64,000 nucleotides of DNA, from contig CAYVKL010000001.1 in NCBI GenBank assembly GCA_964452085.1, forward strand, positions 186,001 to 250,000, in the 5' to 3' direction. The DNA comes from Methanobacterium sp964452085 (GTDB taxonomy: Archaea; Methanobacteriota; Methanobacteria; Methanobacteriales; Methanobacteriaceae). Below are positions 32,370 through 41,693 of the stretch, piece by piece (within the stretch, counting starts at the first letter, position 1; each line of letters opens with the position of its first letter). The notes under the pieces were generated by a model that made no database searches, was not told the origin of the DNA, and saw only the letters and a program-made list of their open reading frames with translations. The position numbers were made by a program, and so were the translations under genes.

Positions 32370-35105
32370 ATGGCCATAAACGAACTCCCTCCAGAAGAGG
32401 TTTATAGTGAATTAAACTCTTCTGAAAATGGTTTGACTGATGAAGAGGCCCGAATAAGTTTAGAAAAATATGGGCCTAATCAAATTGAGGAAGTAAAGAA
32501 AAAACCAGTTATTTTTAAATTTTTAGCCAATCTTTACCAGCTTCTGGCATTACTTCTCTGGGCAGCCAGCATACTGGCATTTTTAAGTGGAACACCCCAG
32601 CTAGGATTTGCAATTATCGCAGTTATCATTATCAATGCTATTTTTAGTTTCTGGCAGGAATACAAGGCTGAACAGGCTCTGGAAGCCTTAAAAAAAATAC
32701 TGCCTTCGCAGGCTAAAGTGATTCGTAACGGCCAAAAAATGGAAATCTTAGCTGCTGAACTGGTTCCTGGCGATTTATTGGTTTTGGAAGAAGGAGATAA
32801 TATCTCTGCAGACGCTCGTCTGGTGGAAGCCAGTGAGATGAAAGTTGATAGTTCAACCTTAACCGGTGAGTCCAAACCGGTTCGTAAAGTAGCCCATGCC
32901 AAGGAATCAGCTGGAGACAACTTAATAGGCACTCCCAATATAATTTTTGCAGGTACTAGTGTGGCTGCGGGTTCTGGAAAAGCTATTATATTCGCAACCG
33001 GTCGAAATACAGAATTTAATCAAATTGCAAGTTTAACCCAAGAGTTAAGTCAGGAGGCCAGTCCTCTTCAGAAGGAACTTTCCAGAGTAACCCGCATCAT
33101 AGCTGTCATCGCCATAATCCTGGGCATAACACTATTTGTTGTAAATCTATGGGTAGTTCAACTCCCACTACAAGTGGCGTTCATATTCGCCATTGGCTTG
33201 ACCGTTGCCAACGTTCCAGAAGGCCTTTTACCCACGGTCACTCTGGCACTGGCCGCTTCAGTACAGAAGATGGCAGGGAAAAATGCCCTTATTAAACGTT
33301 TATCCAGTGTGGAAACCCTGGGATCAACTAATATCATCTGCACTGATAAAACAGGGACCCTTACCAAAAACGAAATGACAGTGCGCAAAATATGGTTGCC
33401 TTGTGAGATAATCGACGTGACTGGTGCAGGATACTCCCCAGACGGAGAGTTTTTACATCAAGGTAAACCCATTGAACACCGCGAAATGATAGAACTCAAG
33501 CTTCTAATGCGATCTGCCACATTCTGCAATGACTCCAAACTCATGGAACCACCAAAGGACGGAGATAAATGGAAGATTATCGGAGACCCTACAGAAGCAG
33601 CTCTTCTGGTGGCTGCTAAAAAGAGTGGGTTTAACTGGGAAGAACAACTGGTTAAAAAACCCAGGATTAAAGAATTACCCTTTGATTCCCAGCGAAAATC
33701 AATGAGCAGCATACATCAAGATAATGAAAAACAGGTGGCTTATGTTAAAGGAGCACCAAAAAAGATCATTGGATTATCCAACACCATATCCATAGATGGA
33801 GAAGTTAAAACCTTCCATGAAGAGGACAAAAAGAGAATTATTGACAAACACGATGAATTGGCAGCTTCTGGTTTGCGTATTCTGGCCATGGCTTACCGTG
33901 AGCTTCCAGCTGATTATGATAATTACAGTGCTGATGCAGTAGAGCAGGATCTCACTTTTCTGGGGATGGTGGCTATGCAGGACCCTCCACGTCCGGAGGT
34001 TAAACCTGCTGTAGAGGACTGTCACCGGGCTGGAATTCGCATCATAATGATCACTGGAGACTACGGCCTCACCGCCGAGGCCATTGCCAGAGAAGTGGGC
34101 ATAGTAAGTGATGATCCCTGCCGAATCATAAAAGGAAAAGATCTTAACCAAATGACTGATGAAGAAGTGAAAGAAGTCCTGGTTTCCGGGGAAAACGTTA
34201 TTTTTGCCCGAGCAGTGCCAGAACATAAGATGAGAATTGCAGGCATCCTGGAGAGTATGGATGAAATTGTGGCCATGACCGGAGATGGAGTCAACGACGC
34301 CCCTGCCCTTAGAAAAGCAGATATAGGGGTGGCAATGGGCATTACTGGTACGGACGTTGCCAAAGAAGCTGCAGACATGATATTAACCGATGATAACTTT
34401 GCTACCATTGTTGAAGCCATTAAAGAAGGCCGAACCATCTATGAAAACATTCGTAAATTCATCACCTATATTTTCTCCCACGAAACCGCCGAAATTGTGC
34501 CCTTTGTCATGATGGTTCTTTTCAGGATACCCTTACCCATTACTGTGATGCAAATTTTGGCCATAGATCTGGGTACAGACACTGTGCCCGCACTTGCATT
34601 GGGTGTTGGTCCTTCTGAGTCTGATGTGATGGACAGGCCGCCCAGAGACCGTAAAGAACGTTTACTGAATTTTGGAGTTATATTTAGAGGCTACATTTTC
34701 CTGGGTATAATTGAAGCTGCGCTGGTAATGTCTGGATTCTTCTGGATACTTTTTAGCAGCGGTTGGACTTGGGGTCAACAACTCTCATTCACGGACCCCA
34801 TTTACATGAAGGCCACTAGCATGGTCTTTGCCGGAATAGTTCTGGCCCAGATGGGAAACCTGTTAGGATGTCAGACCAGCAGAACCTCAGTATTCGAAAT
34901 AGGAGTGTTTAAAAACAAGTGGATAATACGGGGAATCGCATTTTCAGTGGCTGTGCTTCTGGCCATTATTTATATTCCAGCCCTGCAGGGAATATTCGGA
35001 ACTGCAGCCCTTGGAATCAATGAATGGTTATACCTGCTGACTTTCGTACCCATAATGTTTCTGGCAGATGAAGTACGAAAATATTTCATTCGCAGATCCG
35101 CGTGA
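32370..35105 (+). CDS. P2-type cation-transporting ATPase, Na,K-ATPase-like (P2C)
   Basis: A 911-residue P-type pump. The N-terminal cation-ATPase domain is followed by the actuator motif TGES near residue 166, VPEGLLPT in M4 near 283, the phosphorylated Asp in DKTGTLT near 326, a nucleotide domain with KGAPKK near 468, and the hinge GDGVNDAPAL near 638. M6 has LAIDLGTDTVPALALG near 730. PEGLLPT and IDLGTD(x)VPA are those of Na+/K+ and H+/K+ ATPases rather than of SERCA or CopA. No beta subunit gene is nearby. Transport of Na+ and/or K+ is inferred. Confidence 0.92.
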   Translation: MAINELPPEEVYSELNSSENGLTDEEARISLEKYGPNQIEEVKKKPVIFKFLANLYQLLALLLWAASILAFLSGTPQLGFAIIAVIIINAIFSFWQEYKAEQALEALKKILPSQAKVIRNGQKMEILAAELVPGDLLVLEEGDNISADARLVEASEMKVDSSTLTGESKPVRKVAHAKESAGDNLIGTPNIIFAGTSVAAGSGKAIIFATGRNTEFNQIASLTQELSQEASPLQKELSRVTRIIAVIAIILGITLFVVNLWVVQLPLQVAFIFAIGLTVANVPEGLLPTVTLALAASVQKMAGKNALIKRLSSVETLGSTNIICTDKTGTLTKNEMTVRKIWLPCEIIDVTGAGYSPDGEFLHQGKPIEHREMIELKLLMRSATFCNDSKLMEPPKDGDKWKIIGDPTEAALLVAAKKSGFNWEEQLVKKPRIKELPFDSQRKSMSSIHQDNEKQVAYVKGAPKKIIGLSNTISIDGEVKTFHEEDKKRIIDKHDELAASGLRILAMAYRELPADYDNYSADAVEQDLTFLGMVAMQDPPRPEVKPAVEDCHRAGIRIIMITGDYGLTAEAIAREVGIVSDDPCRIIKGKDLNQMTDEEVKEVLVSGENVIFARAVPEHKMRIAGILESMDEIVAMTGDGVNDAPALRKADIGVAMGITGTDVAKEAADMILTDDNFATIVEAIKEGRTIYENIRKFITYIFSHETAEIVPFVMMVLFRIPLPITVMQILAIDLGTDTVPALALGVGPSESDVMDRPPRDRKERLLNFGVIFRGYIFLGIIEAALVMSGFFWILFSSGWTWGQQLSFTDPIYMKATSMVFAGIVLAQMGNLLGCQTSRTSVFEIGVFKNKWIIRGIAFSVAVLLAIIYIPALQGIFGTAALGINEWLYLLTFVPIMFLADEVRKYFIRRSA

Positions 35106-35246
35106 CATGAGCTCTTAAAATAGAATTATAAAAATTATGTGAAAAAATGAAAAAGAATGGACTTTGAAAGGGGTGATTAAACGAAAAATAATGAACATCT
35201 TGCGCAAAAAGGAGGAATTGACTACGTTCTGGTTCATTGGGGAAAT

Positions 35247-35888
35247 ATGTCCACAGATACCTGGAATAAAATTGCCAGAAGTGATGATTATCCTCTTGGA
35301 GGTCATTTAGGAGGTAAAGTATGGGATAGTATCATTCCAGCATTAAATGAAGAAAAAAATCGTGTTTTTGCACCTACACTAAAGGACGAACACCACACCA
35401 ATCTCACCGGACACATTGAAGAAATCTACAGCCTTATAAACGATAATGATCTAGACAAGGGGATATTAGTAGGGCACAGTTATGGAGGCATGATTATCAC
35501 AGGGGTTGCTTCCAAAATGCCAAGTAAAATCAAACATTTAGTCTATGTTGATGCCGCGTTACCTGATCCCGGACAATCCCTGTTCGATGTTATCCTCTCT
35601 GGGGGTAAAGACCCCCTTTCTTTTGCAGGGTTGGAAGATGCAGCTCCTTACGTAGAAAAACTGCATTTTGATAAATTAAGAATAAAAAATCTGCCTAAAA
35701 CCTATATTCTTTGCACTCAAAGTGACTTTGCAGAAGTCAGTCATGTAGCCAGAGATAAAATTCGTACTAATCCAGAAGGATGGAACTACATTGAGTTGCA
35801 ATCATCCCACGTACCAATGGCTTCCATGCCTGGAAAATTATCCAAAATACTGCTAGATTTGACTAATACGGACGTTAATGGTACTTGA
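35247..35888 (+). CDS. Alpha/beta hydrolase, 5' end unresolved
   Basis: From ATG 35247 the product is 213 residues: WNKIARS, a nucleophile elbow GHSYGG near residue 76, and the catalytic His in SSHVPMAS near 190. The elbow and family length suggest an esterase related to the PnbA/methyl-ketone hydrolase group. The first beta-strand appears before this ATG: the same frame, open from 35181, reads DYVLVHWGNMS, with the HG of the oxyanion loop changed to HW. No in-frame ATG, GTG or TTG is found between 35181 and 35247. An ATG at 35191 and the SD AGGAGG at 35210-35215 lie in or suit another frame, so an indel may separate start and body. Gene may be damaged. Confidence 0.75.
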   Translation: MSTDTWNKIARSDDYPLGGHLGGKVWDSIIPALNEEKNRVFAPTLKDEHHTNLTGHIEEIYSLINDNDLDKGILVGHSYGGMIITGVASKMPSKIKHLVYVDAALPDPGQSLFDVILSGGKDPLSFAGLEDAAPYVEKLHFDKLRIKNLPKTYILCTQSDFAEVSHVARDKIRTNPEGWNYIELQSSHVPMASMPGKLSKILLDLTNTDVNGT

Positions 35889-35989
35889 TCAAACAAATTC
35901 CTTCATGATAAATCATATTAAAGAGAAACAAAAAAAACAAATTAAGTAAGCTAATGAAAAATAAAAAATGTTGAAAAGGAGAAATAGGA

Positions 35990-36343
35990 ATGAAATGGCA
36001 AGTTATTCTTTTATCAGCTATAATTTTAGTCTTTATGTCATTTTCGCCGGTTTGGGCTAATGAAGATAGTGTTGGAACTTCAGAATCTCAGTTAAGCACT
36101 TCCAGTGTGGCCAGCATTACACCTTTAATGAAAGGCAGTAGTGGTGGAAGTAGTGGAGGGAGTAAGAGCAGTAGCTCTAGTTCATCCAGTAAAACAAAAA
36201 CCAAAGACGGAGATGATGACACCACTGATGGCAATGATACTGGCACAATCGGAGGATTCCCCTGGTGGATTATCATTTTCGGAGGAATATTTTTACTGGT
36301 GATAATTGCCGTCCTAGTATGGTACTTCTTCCTGAGAAAATAA
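35990..36343 (+). CDS. Ser/Gly-rich single-pass membrane protein beside mthK
   Basis: A 117-residue exported protein: signal peptide (residues 1-23, ending VWA), a low-complexity Ser/Gly/Lys segment (about 48-72), an acidic Asp-rich stretch (about 72-83), then a C-terminal membrane helix (about 91-113) with a short basic end. No enzymatic motif. SD GGAG precedes the ATG. Its stop is only 15 bases before mthK, so the two genes probably share a transcript. The acidic extracellular stretch could bind cations. No named family. Confidence 0.72.
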   Translation: MKWQVILLSAIILVFMSFSPVWANEDSVGTSESQLSTSSVASITPLMKGSSGGSSGGSKSSSSSSSSKTKTKDGDDDTTDGNDTGTIGGFPWWIIIFGGIFLLVIIAVLVWYFFLRK

Positions 36344-36358
36344 AACCGAGCGATCAAA

Positions 36359-37372
36359 ATGTATGTATTTCTTCGGGTTCTCAGGAAAAGCATACCCTTA
36401 GTGGCTAAACAGAGACTTACATGGATTTTAATCCTGGTTCTTTGTATAATAGCCTACGGAACAATTGGCTTTCATTTTATTGAAGGCCAGGGATGGATAG
36501 TATCTTTTTACTGGACCTTTGTAACCATAGGAACTGTAGGATACGGGGATTACAGTCCCAAAAGTCCATTGGGAATGTTTTTCACCGTGAGCCTTATCAT
36601 ATTAGGTATTGGGACCTTTGCACTAGCAGTGGAGTCCCTGGTCAATTTAATCTTCAAAAGACAACAGATGAAAATTATGGGGCTGATTAACGTGGAAAGA
36701 TCAAAACACGTAGTAATATGCGGCTGGACTGAGAGCACAGTCGAATGTATTAAAGAAATAGGGAAAAAAGGAGAAGTTTTCGTTCTTGACGAGAATGAAG
36801 AGGTTCGCAAAAACGCCCTTAACAACGGGGCCAACTTTGTTCATGGTGACCCTACTCGCATTAAAGACCTGGAAAAGGCTAATGTTAAGGGTGCACAGGC
36901 AGTTATTGTGGACATGGATTCTGACTCCAAAACCATCCACACCATCCTGAGCATACGCAAAGTAGATAAAAAAGTTCGAATCGTCGCAGAAGCCCAACGT
37001 TACGAAAACATTGAACAAATAAAACTGGCAGGTGCCAGCCAGGTGATTTCACCCTACGTTATCTCAGGCCGTCTCATGTACAAGAGTATTGATGATGGTT
37101 ACGAGGCTATGTTTGTCCAGGATGTTTTGGCAGAACACACCAGCCGAGAACTCCGGGAAGTTAAAATCGGGACAGAAAGCCAGTTCACAGGCCTTAGCCT
37201 CCTTGAAGCAGATATTCATGAGCGAACCGGCGTAGTAGTTGTTGGAGTGGGACGTGACGGAGAACTAACCATTGACCCTCCGCGTAATTATACCCTGGAA
37301 ATTGGAGATGTGATTCTGGGCATAGGTAAAATATCCGAGTTTGAAAAATTGGAAAACACTAAAGTAACCTGA
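36359..37372 (+). CDS. mthK: MthK-type calcium-gated potassium channel
   Basis: A 337-residue channel subunit very close in length and layout to MthK of Methanothermobacter. Two membrane helices flank the selectivity filter VGYGD (residues 59-63) within FVTIGTVGYGDYSP. The gating hinge glycine is in LGIGTFALAVE. The cytoplasmic RCK domain begins with HVVICGWTEST, has the nucleotide-fold GANFVHGDPTR and the acidic Ca2+-site residues of MDSDSKTIH. An internal Met near residue 104 (QQMKIMGL) sits where MthK makes its separate RCK-only subunit. It gives K+ efflux or uptake opened by Ca2+. Confidence 0.95.
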   Translation: MYVFLRVLRKSIPLVAKQRLTWILILVLCIIAYGTIGFHFIEGQGWIVSFYWTFVTIGTVGYGDYSPKSPLGMFFTVSLIILGIGTFALAVESLVNLIFKRQQMKIMGLINVERSKHVVICGWTESTVECIKEIGKKGEVFVLDENEEVRKNALNNGANFVHGDPTRIKDLEKANVKGAQAVIVDMDSDSKTIHTILSIRKVDKKVRIVAEAQRYENIEQIKLAGASQVISPYVISGRLMYKSIDDGYEAMFVQDVLAEHTSRELREVKIGTESQFTGLSLLEADIHERTGVVVVGVGRDGELTIDPPRNYTLEIGDVILGIGKISEFEKLENTKVT

Positions 37373-37414
37373 CCGACAAGTAACCTGATTGGTTAGAAAT
37401 TTAAAGGGATTAAA

Positions 37415-38188
37415 CTAAGGTTTAATCCTGACTTTAACTTTTTTTAAAGGCTTAATTTCCAATTCTCTTTTATTTTTACCATAGATCAATCTGAAGGAAT
37501 AAGCAATTATCAGGACATTTTGATCCTCTGCCAGTTCCAAAGTGCTTGAAAAGTCTGGATCCATTACCCAATTAGGTGAAAATACTTGAACATCTTCTCG
37601 AGGTATCAAAAATAGTACTGCAGATTCCATTCCCTCTTTTTTGGCTTTGATAAGCTCTTCAAGGTGTCTTTTCCCGCGGATAGTGGGTGCATCCGGGAAT
37701 CTGCCATGACCATCTTCGACCAATGTGCAGCCTTTAACTTCCAAGAGCATTTTACTTTTTAGGGTTTCACTTCGACCTTCAGATCCTTCCCCTTCGCATA
37801 CTTCAGTTCCTAGCTTACCATCAGAAGTTAATAGAAAATCAATTCTACTCTTACCGAATGTGTATTCTCTTTTTTCAACACTATAAGATGATAAATCAGA
37901 TACTAATCCAGATTCAATGACTTCCGCAGCCATGTCACTGTGAAAACCAGAATTAATGAGCACCCATAATCCTTCACTTTCAACAGCTATAACATCATAT
38001 TTAGTCTTGCGATTGGCAGTATTCTTTGCCGGCCGAAGGAGTAAATGAGCTTCAGGAAGCAGCAATTCCTTTAATCTGCCAGGGTCGCGTAGATGAGCCT
38101 TTTCAATCATCCCATCTACTTCAAAGACCACTGTAAATCGGTTGGGCCTTTCCAGGAATCTTCCCCCTATTATATTTGAGATATTCAC
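37415..38188 (-). CDS. sfsA: SfsA family (sugar fermentation stimulation) protein
   Basis: A 257-residue protein of the SfsA family. The N-terminus has FLERPNRFTV and HLRDPGRLKELL, followed by the nuclease-like core (SRIDFLL near 128, LLEVKGCTL near 158) that resembles PD-(D/E)XK folds. The biochemical role is not settled; DNA binding is reported for the bacterial homolog. Convergent with mthK. Confidence 0.92.
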   Translation of the reverse strand: MNISNIIGGRFLERPNRFTVVFEVDGMIEKAHLRDPGRLKELLLPEAHLLLRPAKNTANRKTKYDVIAVESEGLWVLINSGFHSDMAAEVIESGLVSDLSSYSVEKREYTFGKSRIDFLLTSDGKLGTEVCEGEGSEGRSETLKSKMLLEVKGCTLVEDGHGRFPDAPTIRGKRHLEELIKAKKEGMESAVLFLIPREDVQVFSPNWVMDPDFSSTLELAEDQNVLIIAYSFRLIYGKNKRELEIKPLKKVKVRIKP

Positions 38189-38263
38189 TTAATCACTCTT
38201 AAATTAACTATTCTCTTAATAAATTGAAATTGATTTCTAAAAAGATAGACCATCAATAATTTC

Positions 38264-39007
38264 TCATAAAGATAGACTATCAACTACTTTAGCAAATTCA
38301 GCTGCATGCTCAAATGTTTCATTGAAAGAAGCATAACTGTATGTTTCATAGACCATCGCCGGTGTACCAGACTGTATGATGGGTATGGTTACATAAGGGC
38401 CGCTGGTAGGACCACCATCAAAGGGTGGGACATAAAAAACCAGCCAGGGTATTTTACTCACAATTAAATGAGCCAGAAGTAGAGAACGACTATCATCCGC
38501 TGGAACTGATATAAACTTAGTTTCAGGATAATCTCCTTTGGTGGAGTGCACGTCCACCACCATATTGAATTTTGCCTTCGTTATATCAGGCACAGCATAA
38601 TCAAGAGCTAATTGTTGTCCATATATCCTTCCCTGAGTATAATCATCCTTACTTTTGGTAACAGTAATTTGATAAACATAATAGCAGTATTTTAATGATT
38701 TATCACCACTAATTACTGACATCATGGCCTGATGTGCTTGTACTTCCATTGGATGGACCCCCATGACATATGCAACTTTAACTGGTGACTTAGGATTGCC
38801 ATAGGGCCCATAACGAACCACAAAACCATAATCACGTTCACCCAGGAATTTGACTGTGGCAATAGAATCATCTGCCCCCATCTGGGTGGATGAATTATTG
38901 GCCAATGATCCGTTAAAATTATAAGAAACACCATTTAAACTGGTAAATGTACCCAGAACAATTATAATAACTATTAAAACTATCCAAAACCATATTTCTC
39001 GGTTCAT
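38264..39007 (-). CDS. Membrane-anchored M14/AspA-like zinc peptidase-fold protein
   Basis: A 247-residue protein with an N-terminal membrane anchor (residues 6-24). Residues that fit a zinc carboxypeptidase/succinylglutamate desuccinylase active site are in order: GVHPMEVQAHQ near residues 82-92 (HxxE), VVDVHSTKG near 149-157 (second His), and a C-terminal MVYETYS near 219-225 (catalytic Glu). I call the fold with moderate certainty; the substrate is unknown. It is divergent from cfbD. Confidence 0.6.
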   Translation of the reverse strand: MNREIWFWIVLIVIIIVLGTFTSLNGVSYNFNGSLANNSSTQMGADDSIATVKFLGERDYGFVVRYGPYGNPKSPVKVAYVMGVHPMEVQAHQAMMSVISGDKSLKYCYYVYQITVTKSKDDYTQGRIYGQQLALDYAVPDITKAKFNMVVDVHSTKGDYPETKFISVPADDSRSLLLAHLIVSKIPWLVFYVPPFDGGPTSGPYVTIPIIQSGTPAMVYETYSYASFNETFEHAAEFAKVVDSLSL

Positions 39008-39336
39008 ATCATATCACCATGATAATAATCAATTAATGTTAAGTATGGAAACCATAAAGATATTCATTATGAATGTGGGCTTTTAAAATCAGCCACCTAT
39101 TATCCATTATATATTTCCAGATTAGACTTTAGTATATTAACATTGGATATATGGTTATATGTTAATAGAATGGTCTACAATGAATGATAAATTAATGAAT
39201 GAATTAATATAAGTAACATTTACATGAATTTAAATCCTTAAATTAAACTTAAATAATTGAATAACTCTGAAATTTAAACCTAAATCATTGAAAGAACCCT
39301 TAATTTCCCATCATAATATTTAGAGGTGAATTTGTA
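39008..39336. promoter_or_regulatory. Divergent intergenic region upstream of cfbD
   Basis: About 329 bases without a gene. Candidate TATA boxes are ATTATATATTT near 39103 and TTTAGTATATTA near 39128. Nearer cfbD, two imperfect 21-22-base A/T repeats (39241-39261 and 39271-39292, ending in ATTGAA) have a period of 30 and may be regulator sites. GAGGTGA at 39323-39329 is the SD of cfbD. Confidence 0.45.
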
Positions 39337-40428
39337 TTGCATCCTAGACCAAGCCCCATTGCTGCTTCACTTTACACTCTACGTGATTTAAACGCCGACG
39401 TAATCATCTTACACGGCCCCCATGGTTGTTGTTTCCGTACAGGTCGTCTTCTGGAAAATGACGGAGTAAGAGTGGTAACCACAGCCATGTCAGAAAACGA
39501 TTTTATATTCGGAGCTTCTGAAAAACTGGAAGAAACTCTGCGAGAAGTGGAAGAACTGTTCCATCCTCAACTGGTAGGTGTGGTAGGCACCTGCGCCAGT
39601 ATGATCATTGGTGAAGACATGCGAGAAGCAGTAAACAATGCCAATATTCCTGCAAAAGTTCTAACAGTTGAATCTCATGGAGGTTTAAGTGAAGGGGACA
39701 ATACTGAAGGAGCCATAGCTGTTCTAGAAGCAGCTCACCTGGAAGGAGTAATTCCCTCTGAAGAAACTGAAAGACAAGTTAAGATGCTTAAAAAGGCCAC
39801 GGAAATTGAAAAAACTAGGGGAATGGCTCAGGGAAAATATATTGCACCATCATATGGTGATAACAAGGAAAAGGTAGCCCAAACACTGCTAAATGCCTTT
39901 GAAAACGGAGATAAAATTGCCTTAGTGCTTAATGCTAAGAAAGAAACCTCTTATCTATTCGCCGACTTGTTAAAATTGCCATTTAATGAATTATATCCTG
40001 AAAAGAAAGCCATGATTATTGCTAATCTGGATCTGGAAACAGGACTTCCCCGTATTCGGCAGCATGCTAAGAATATCCAATTAGAATTGAATAGTGAGGG
40101 TATAAAACTTGATTTAATAACTGGAGGATTGGATGAATATCCAATTACTGGAAAAAAGGCTGTTGAATTCCTTGAAAATGAAGGATTTGATCTAGTTGTG
40201 GTTGCTGGAGTGCCACATGCTTTGCCCATTGAAAAATTAAAGGCTGCATCCATTGCCATTACGGATGGTCCAAGACTGGTAGAACCTCTTAAGAAACTGG
40301 GATACACTTGGGTTGTCACAGAACTGGATGCCCATGCAAAAACCCTGGGAACCGATGAAATAGTTCCCTCTGATTTTGGAACCGCCTTAAGGGAAAAAAT
40401 GAATGTAAGTTCATCTGCGGAAAAATAG
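39337..40428 (+). CDS. cfbD: Ni-sirohydrochlorin a,c-diamide reductive cyclase catalytic subunit
   Basis: A 363-residue nitrogenase-like (NifD-related) protein of coenzyme F430 synthesis. With the CfbC reductase (not in the window) it reduces the macrocycle and forms the gamma-lactam ring, giving the 15,17(3)-seco form. Fe-S ligand Cys are in GPHGCCFRTG near residues 26-35 and VGTCAS near 82-87. The N-terminus HPRPSPIAASLYTLRD is family-typical. The start is TTG at 39337 behind GAGGTGA. Essential for methanogenesis. Confidence 0.93.
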   Translation: MHPRPSPIAASLYTLRDLNADVIILHGPHGCCFRTGRLLENDGVRVVTTAMSENDFIFGASEKLEETLREVEELFHPQLVGVVGTCASMIIGEDMREAVNNANIPAKVLTVESHGGLSEGDNTEGAIAVLEAAHLEGVIPSEETERQVKMLKKATEIEKTRGMAQGKYIAPSYGDNKEKVAQTLLNAFENGDKIALVLNAKKETSYLFADLLKLPFNELYPEKKAMIIANLDLETGLPRIRQHAKNIQLELNSEGIKLDLITGGLDEYPITGKKAVEFLENEGFDLVVVAGVPHALPIEKLKAASIAITDGPRLVEPLKKLGYTWVVTELDAHAKTLGTDEIVPSDFGTALREKMNVSSSAEK

Positions 40429-40597
40429 TTTAATAAGGACCCCCATTCCCGGGTAGTTGGTGAATTTTATATACAACTGACTTAATAATATAGCCAACAA
40501 TGAATTTGATAGAAATTTAATGGATAAAAAGAAATTCGATGGATTAATAAGAATATAAAGATTTTTATAAGATAAATAATGATAATAAGGTGATTAA

Positions 40598-41605
40598 ATG
40601 ACCAGTACAGTAGGTATGATCCTCTGCGGAGGATTTGGAAAGAGATTAAGACCCCTAACTGAAAGGGTGCCCAAACCACTCATTGAAATTAAGGATGATT
40701 ACACCATTCTAGACAAACAACTTTTTGATTTTAAAAATGCAGGCGTCAACCAGGTTTTCCTTTTAACCGGATTTTTAAGCGATAAAATCAGGGAAAGGTT
40801 CGGAGATGAATATATGGGGGTTAAAATAGAGTATGTGGAAGAAGACAAACCCCTTGGAACTCTTAACGCCATAAAACTGGGAATGGAAGCTGTTGGTGAG
40901 AATAAGCAGTGTGTTATACGTAATGGGGACGTTGTAGCTGACCTTAACATTAAAAAAATGATAGAACAGGGCGAAAAATCAGATTATCCACTATCATTAT
41001 TTATCACACGTATGGTTTCTCCCTACGGAATTGTAGATATTAGTGGAGATAGATTGGTATCGTTTAAAGAAAAACCAGTTCTGGATTATTACATTAACGG
41101 CGGAGTTTACTTCACCAAAGGTGAATTAGATTTCGGAGATTTTGACATTGGAGACATTGAAAAAACAGTTTTTCCCATGTACGCTAAAAACAACCAGCTG
41201 GGTTACTACCAGGAAGATGGGTTATTCTGGATGGCTATAGACACCTCCAAAGAACTGGAGGAAATCCGGAAAGAATACCAGAACCGGGAAGACAAACCAT
41301 GGGGATACGAAAAAATCCTGATAAACACTGAAAAATACCTGACCAAAGAGTTATTCATCAGAGAGGGCTACCAAACCTCTTACCACCACCACCCAGAAAA
41401 GGATGAAACCATGTACATCCTCAGTGGAGCAGGTTACATAGAATTTGAAGATCATAAAGAGTACTTTGGCAAAAACGACACAATAAGAATTAAACCATTA
41501 GAAAACCACACCATTGTAGCCATGGAAAACACTGTACTCCACGAAATATCAACACCCCACCCTGACGACACCGTTAGAGTCAAGGACTTCTACAACGTCA
41601 GGTAA
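40598..41605 (+). CDS. Nucleotidyltransferase-cupin fusion
   Basis: A 335-residue two-domain protein. Residues 1-225 are a sugar-phosphate nucleotidyltransferase: LCGGFGKRLRPLTE, PKPLIEI, EEDKPLGT and RNGDVV. Residues about 230-335 are a cupin resembling type II phosphomannose isomerase: KPWGYEKIL, SYHHHPEKDETMYILSGAG (metal-ligand His and Glu) and RIKPLENHTI. In such fusions one chain may make a hexose phosphate and activate it to NDP-sugar. SD AAGGTGAT precedes the ATG. It lies between cfbD and hisH. Confidence 0.88.
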   Translation: MTSTVGMILCGGFGKRLRPLTERVPKPLIEIKDDYTILDKQLFDFKNAGVNQVFLLTGFLSDKIRERFGDEYMGVKIEYVEEDKPLGTLNAIKLGMEAVGENKQCVIRNGDVVADLNIKKMIEQGEKSDYPLSLFITRMVSPYGIVDISGDRLVSFKEKPVLDYYINGGVYFTKGELDFGDFDIGDIEKTVFPMYAKNNQLGYYQEDGLFWMAIDTSKELEEIRKEYQNREDKPWGYEKILINTEKYLTKELFIREGYQTSYHHHPEKDETMYILSGAGYIEFEDHKEYFGKNDTIRIKPLENHTIVAMENTVLHEISTPHPDDTVRVKDFYNVR

Positions 41606-41610
41606 ATTTT

Positions 41611-41618
41611 CTTTTTTG
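41611..41618 (+). terminator. T-rich terminator after the fusion gene
   Basis: TTTTCTTTTTTG just after the stop codon includes a six-T run at 41612-41617, a weak archaeal terminator signal before hisH. Confidence 0.3.
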
Positions 41619-41693
41619 CCTCAAAGTGGATTCAGAATGCTCAAAGTGGATTCAAAATTGATTGATTTAGAGAAAAAATTTTAATTCAATATT

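Noticed and set aside
33774..34438. Two minus-strand open frames of 150 and 125 codons in the P-type ATPase gene
   Set aside because: Both are antisense to conserved P-type motifs; no SD or family features.
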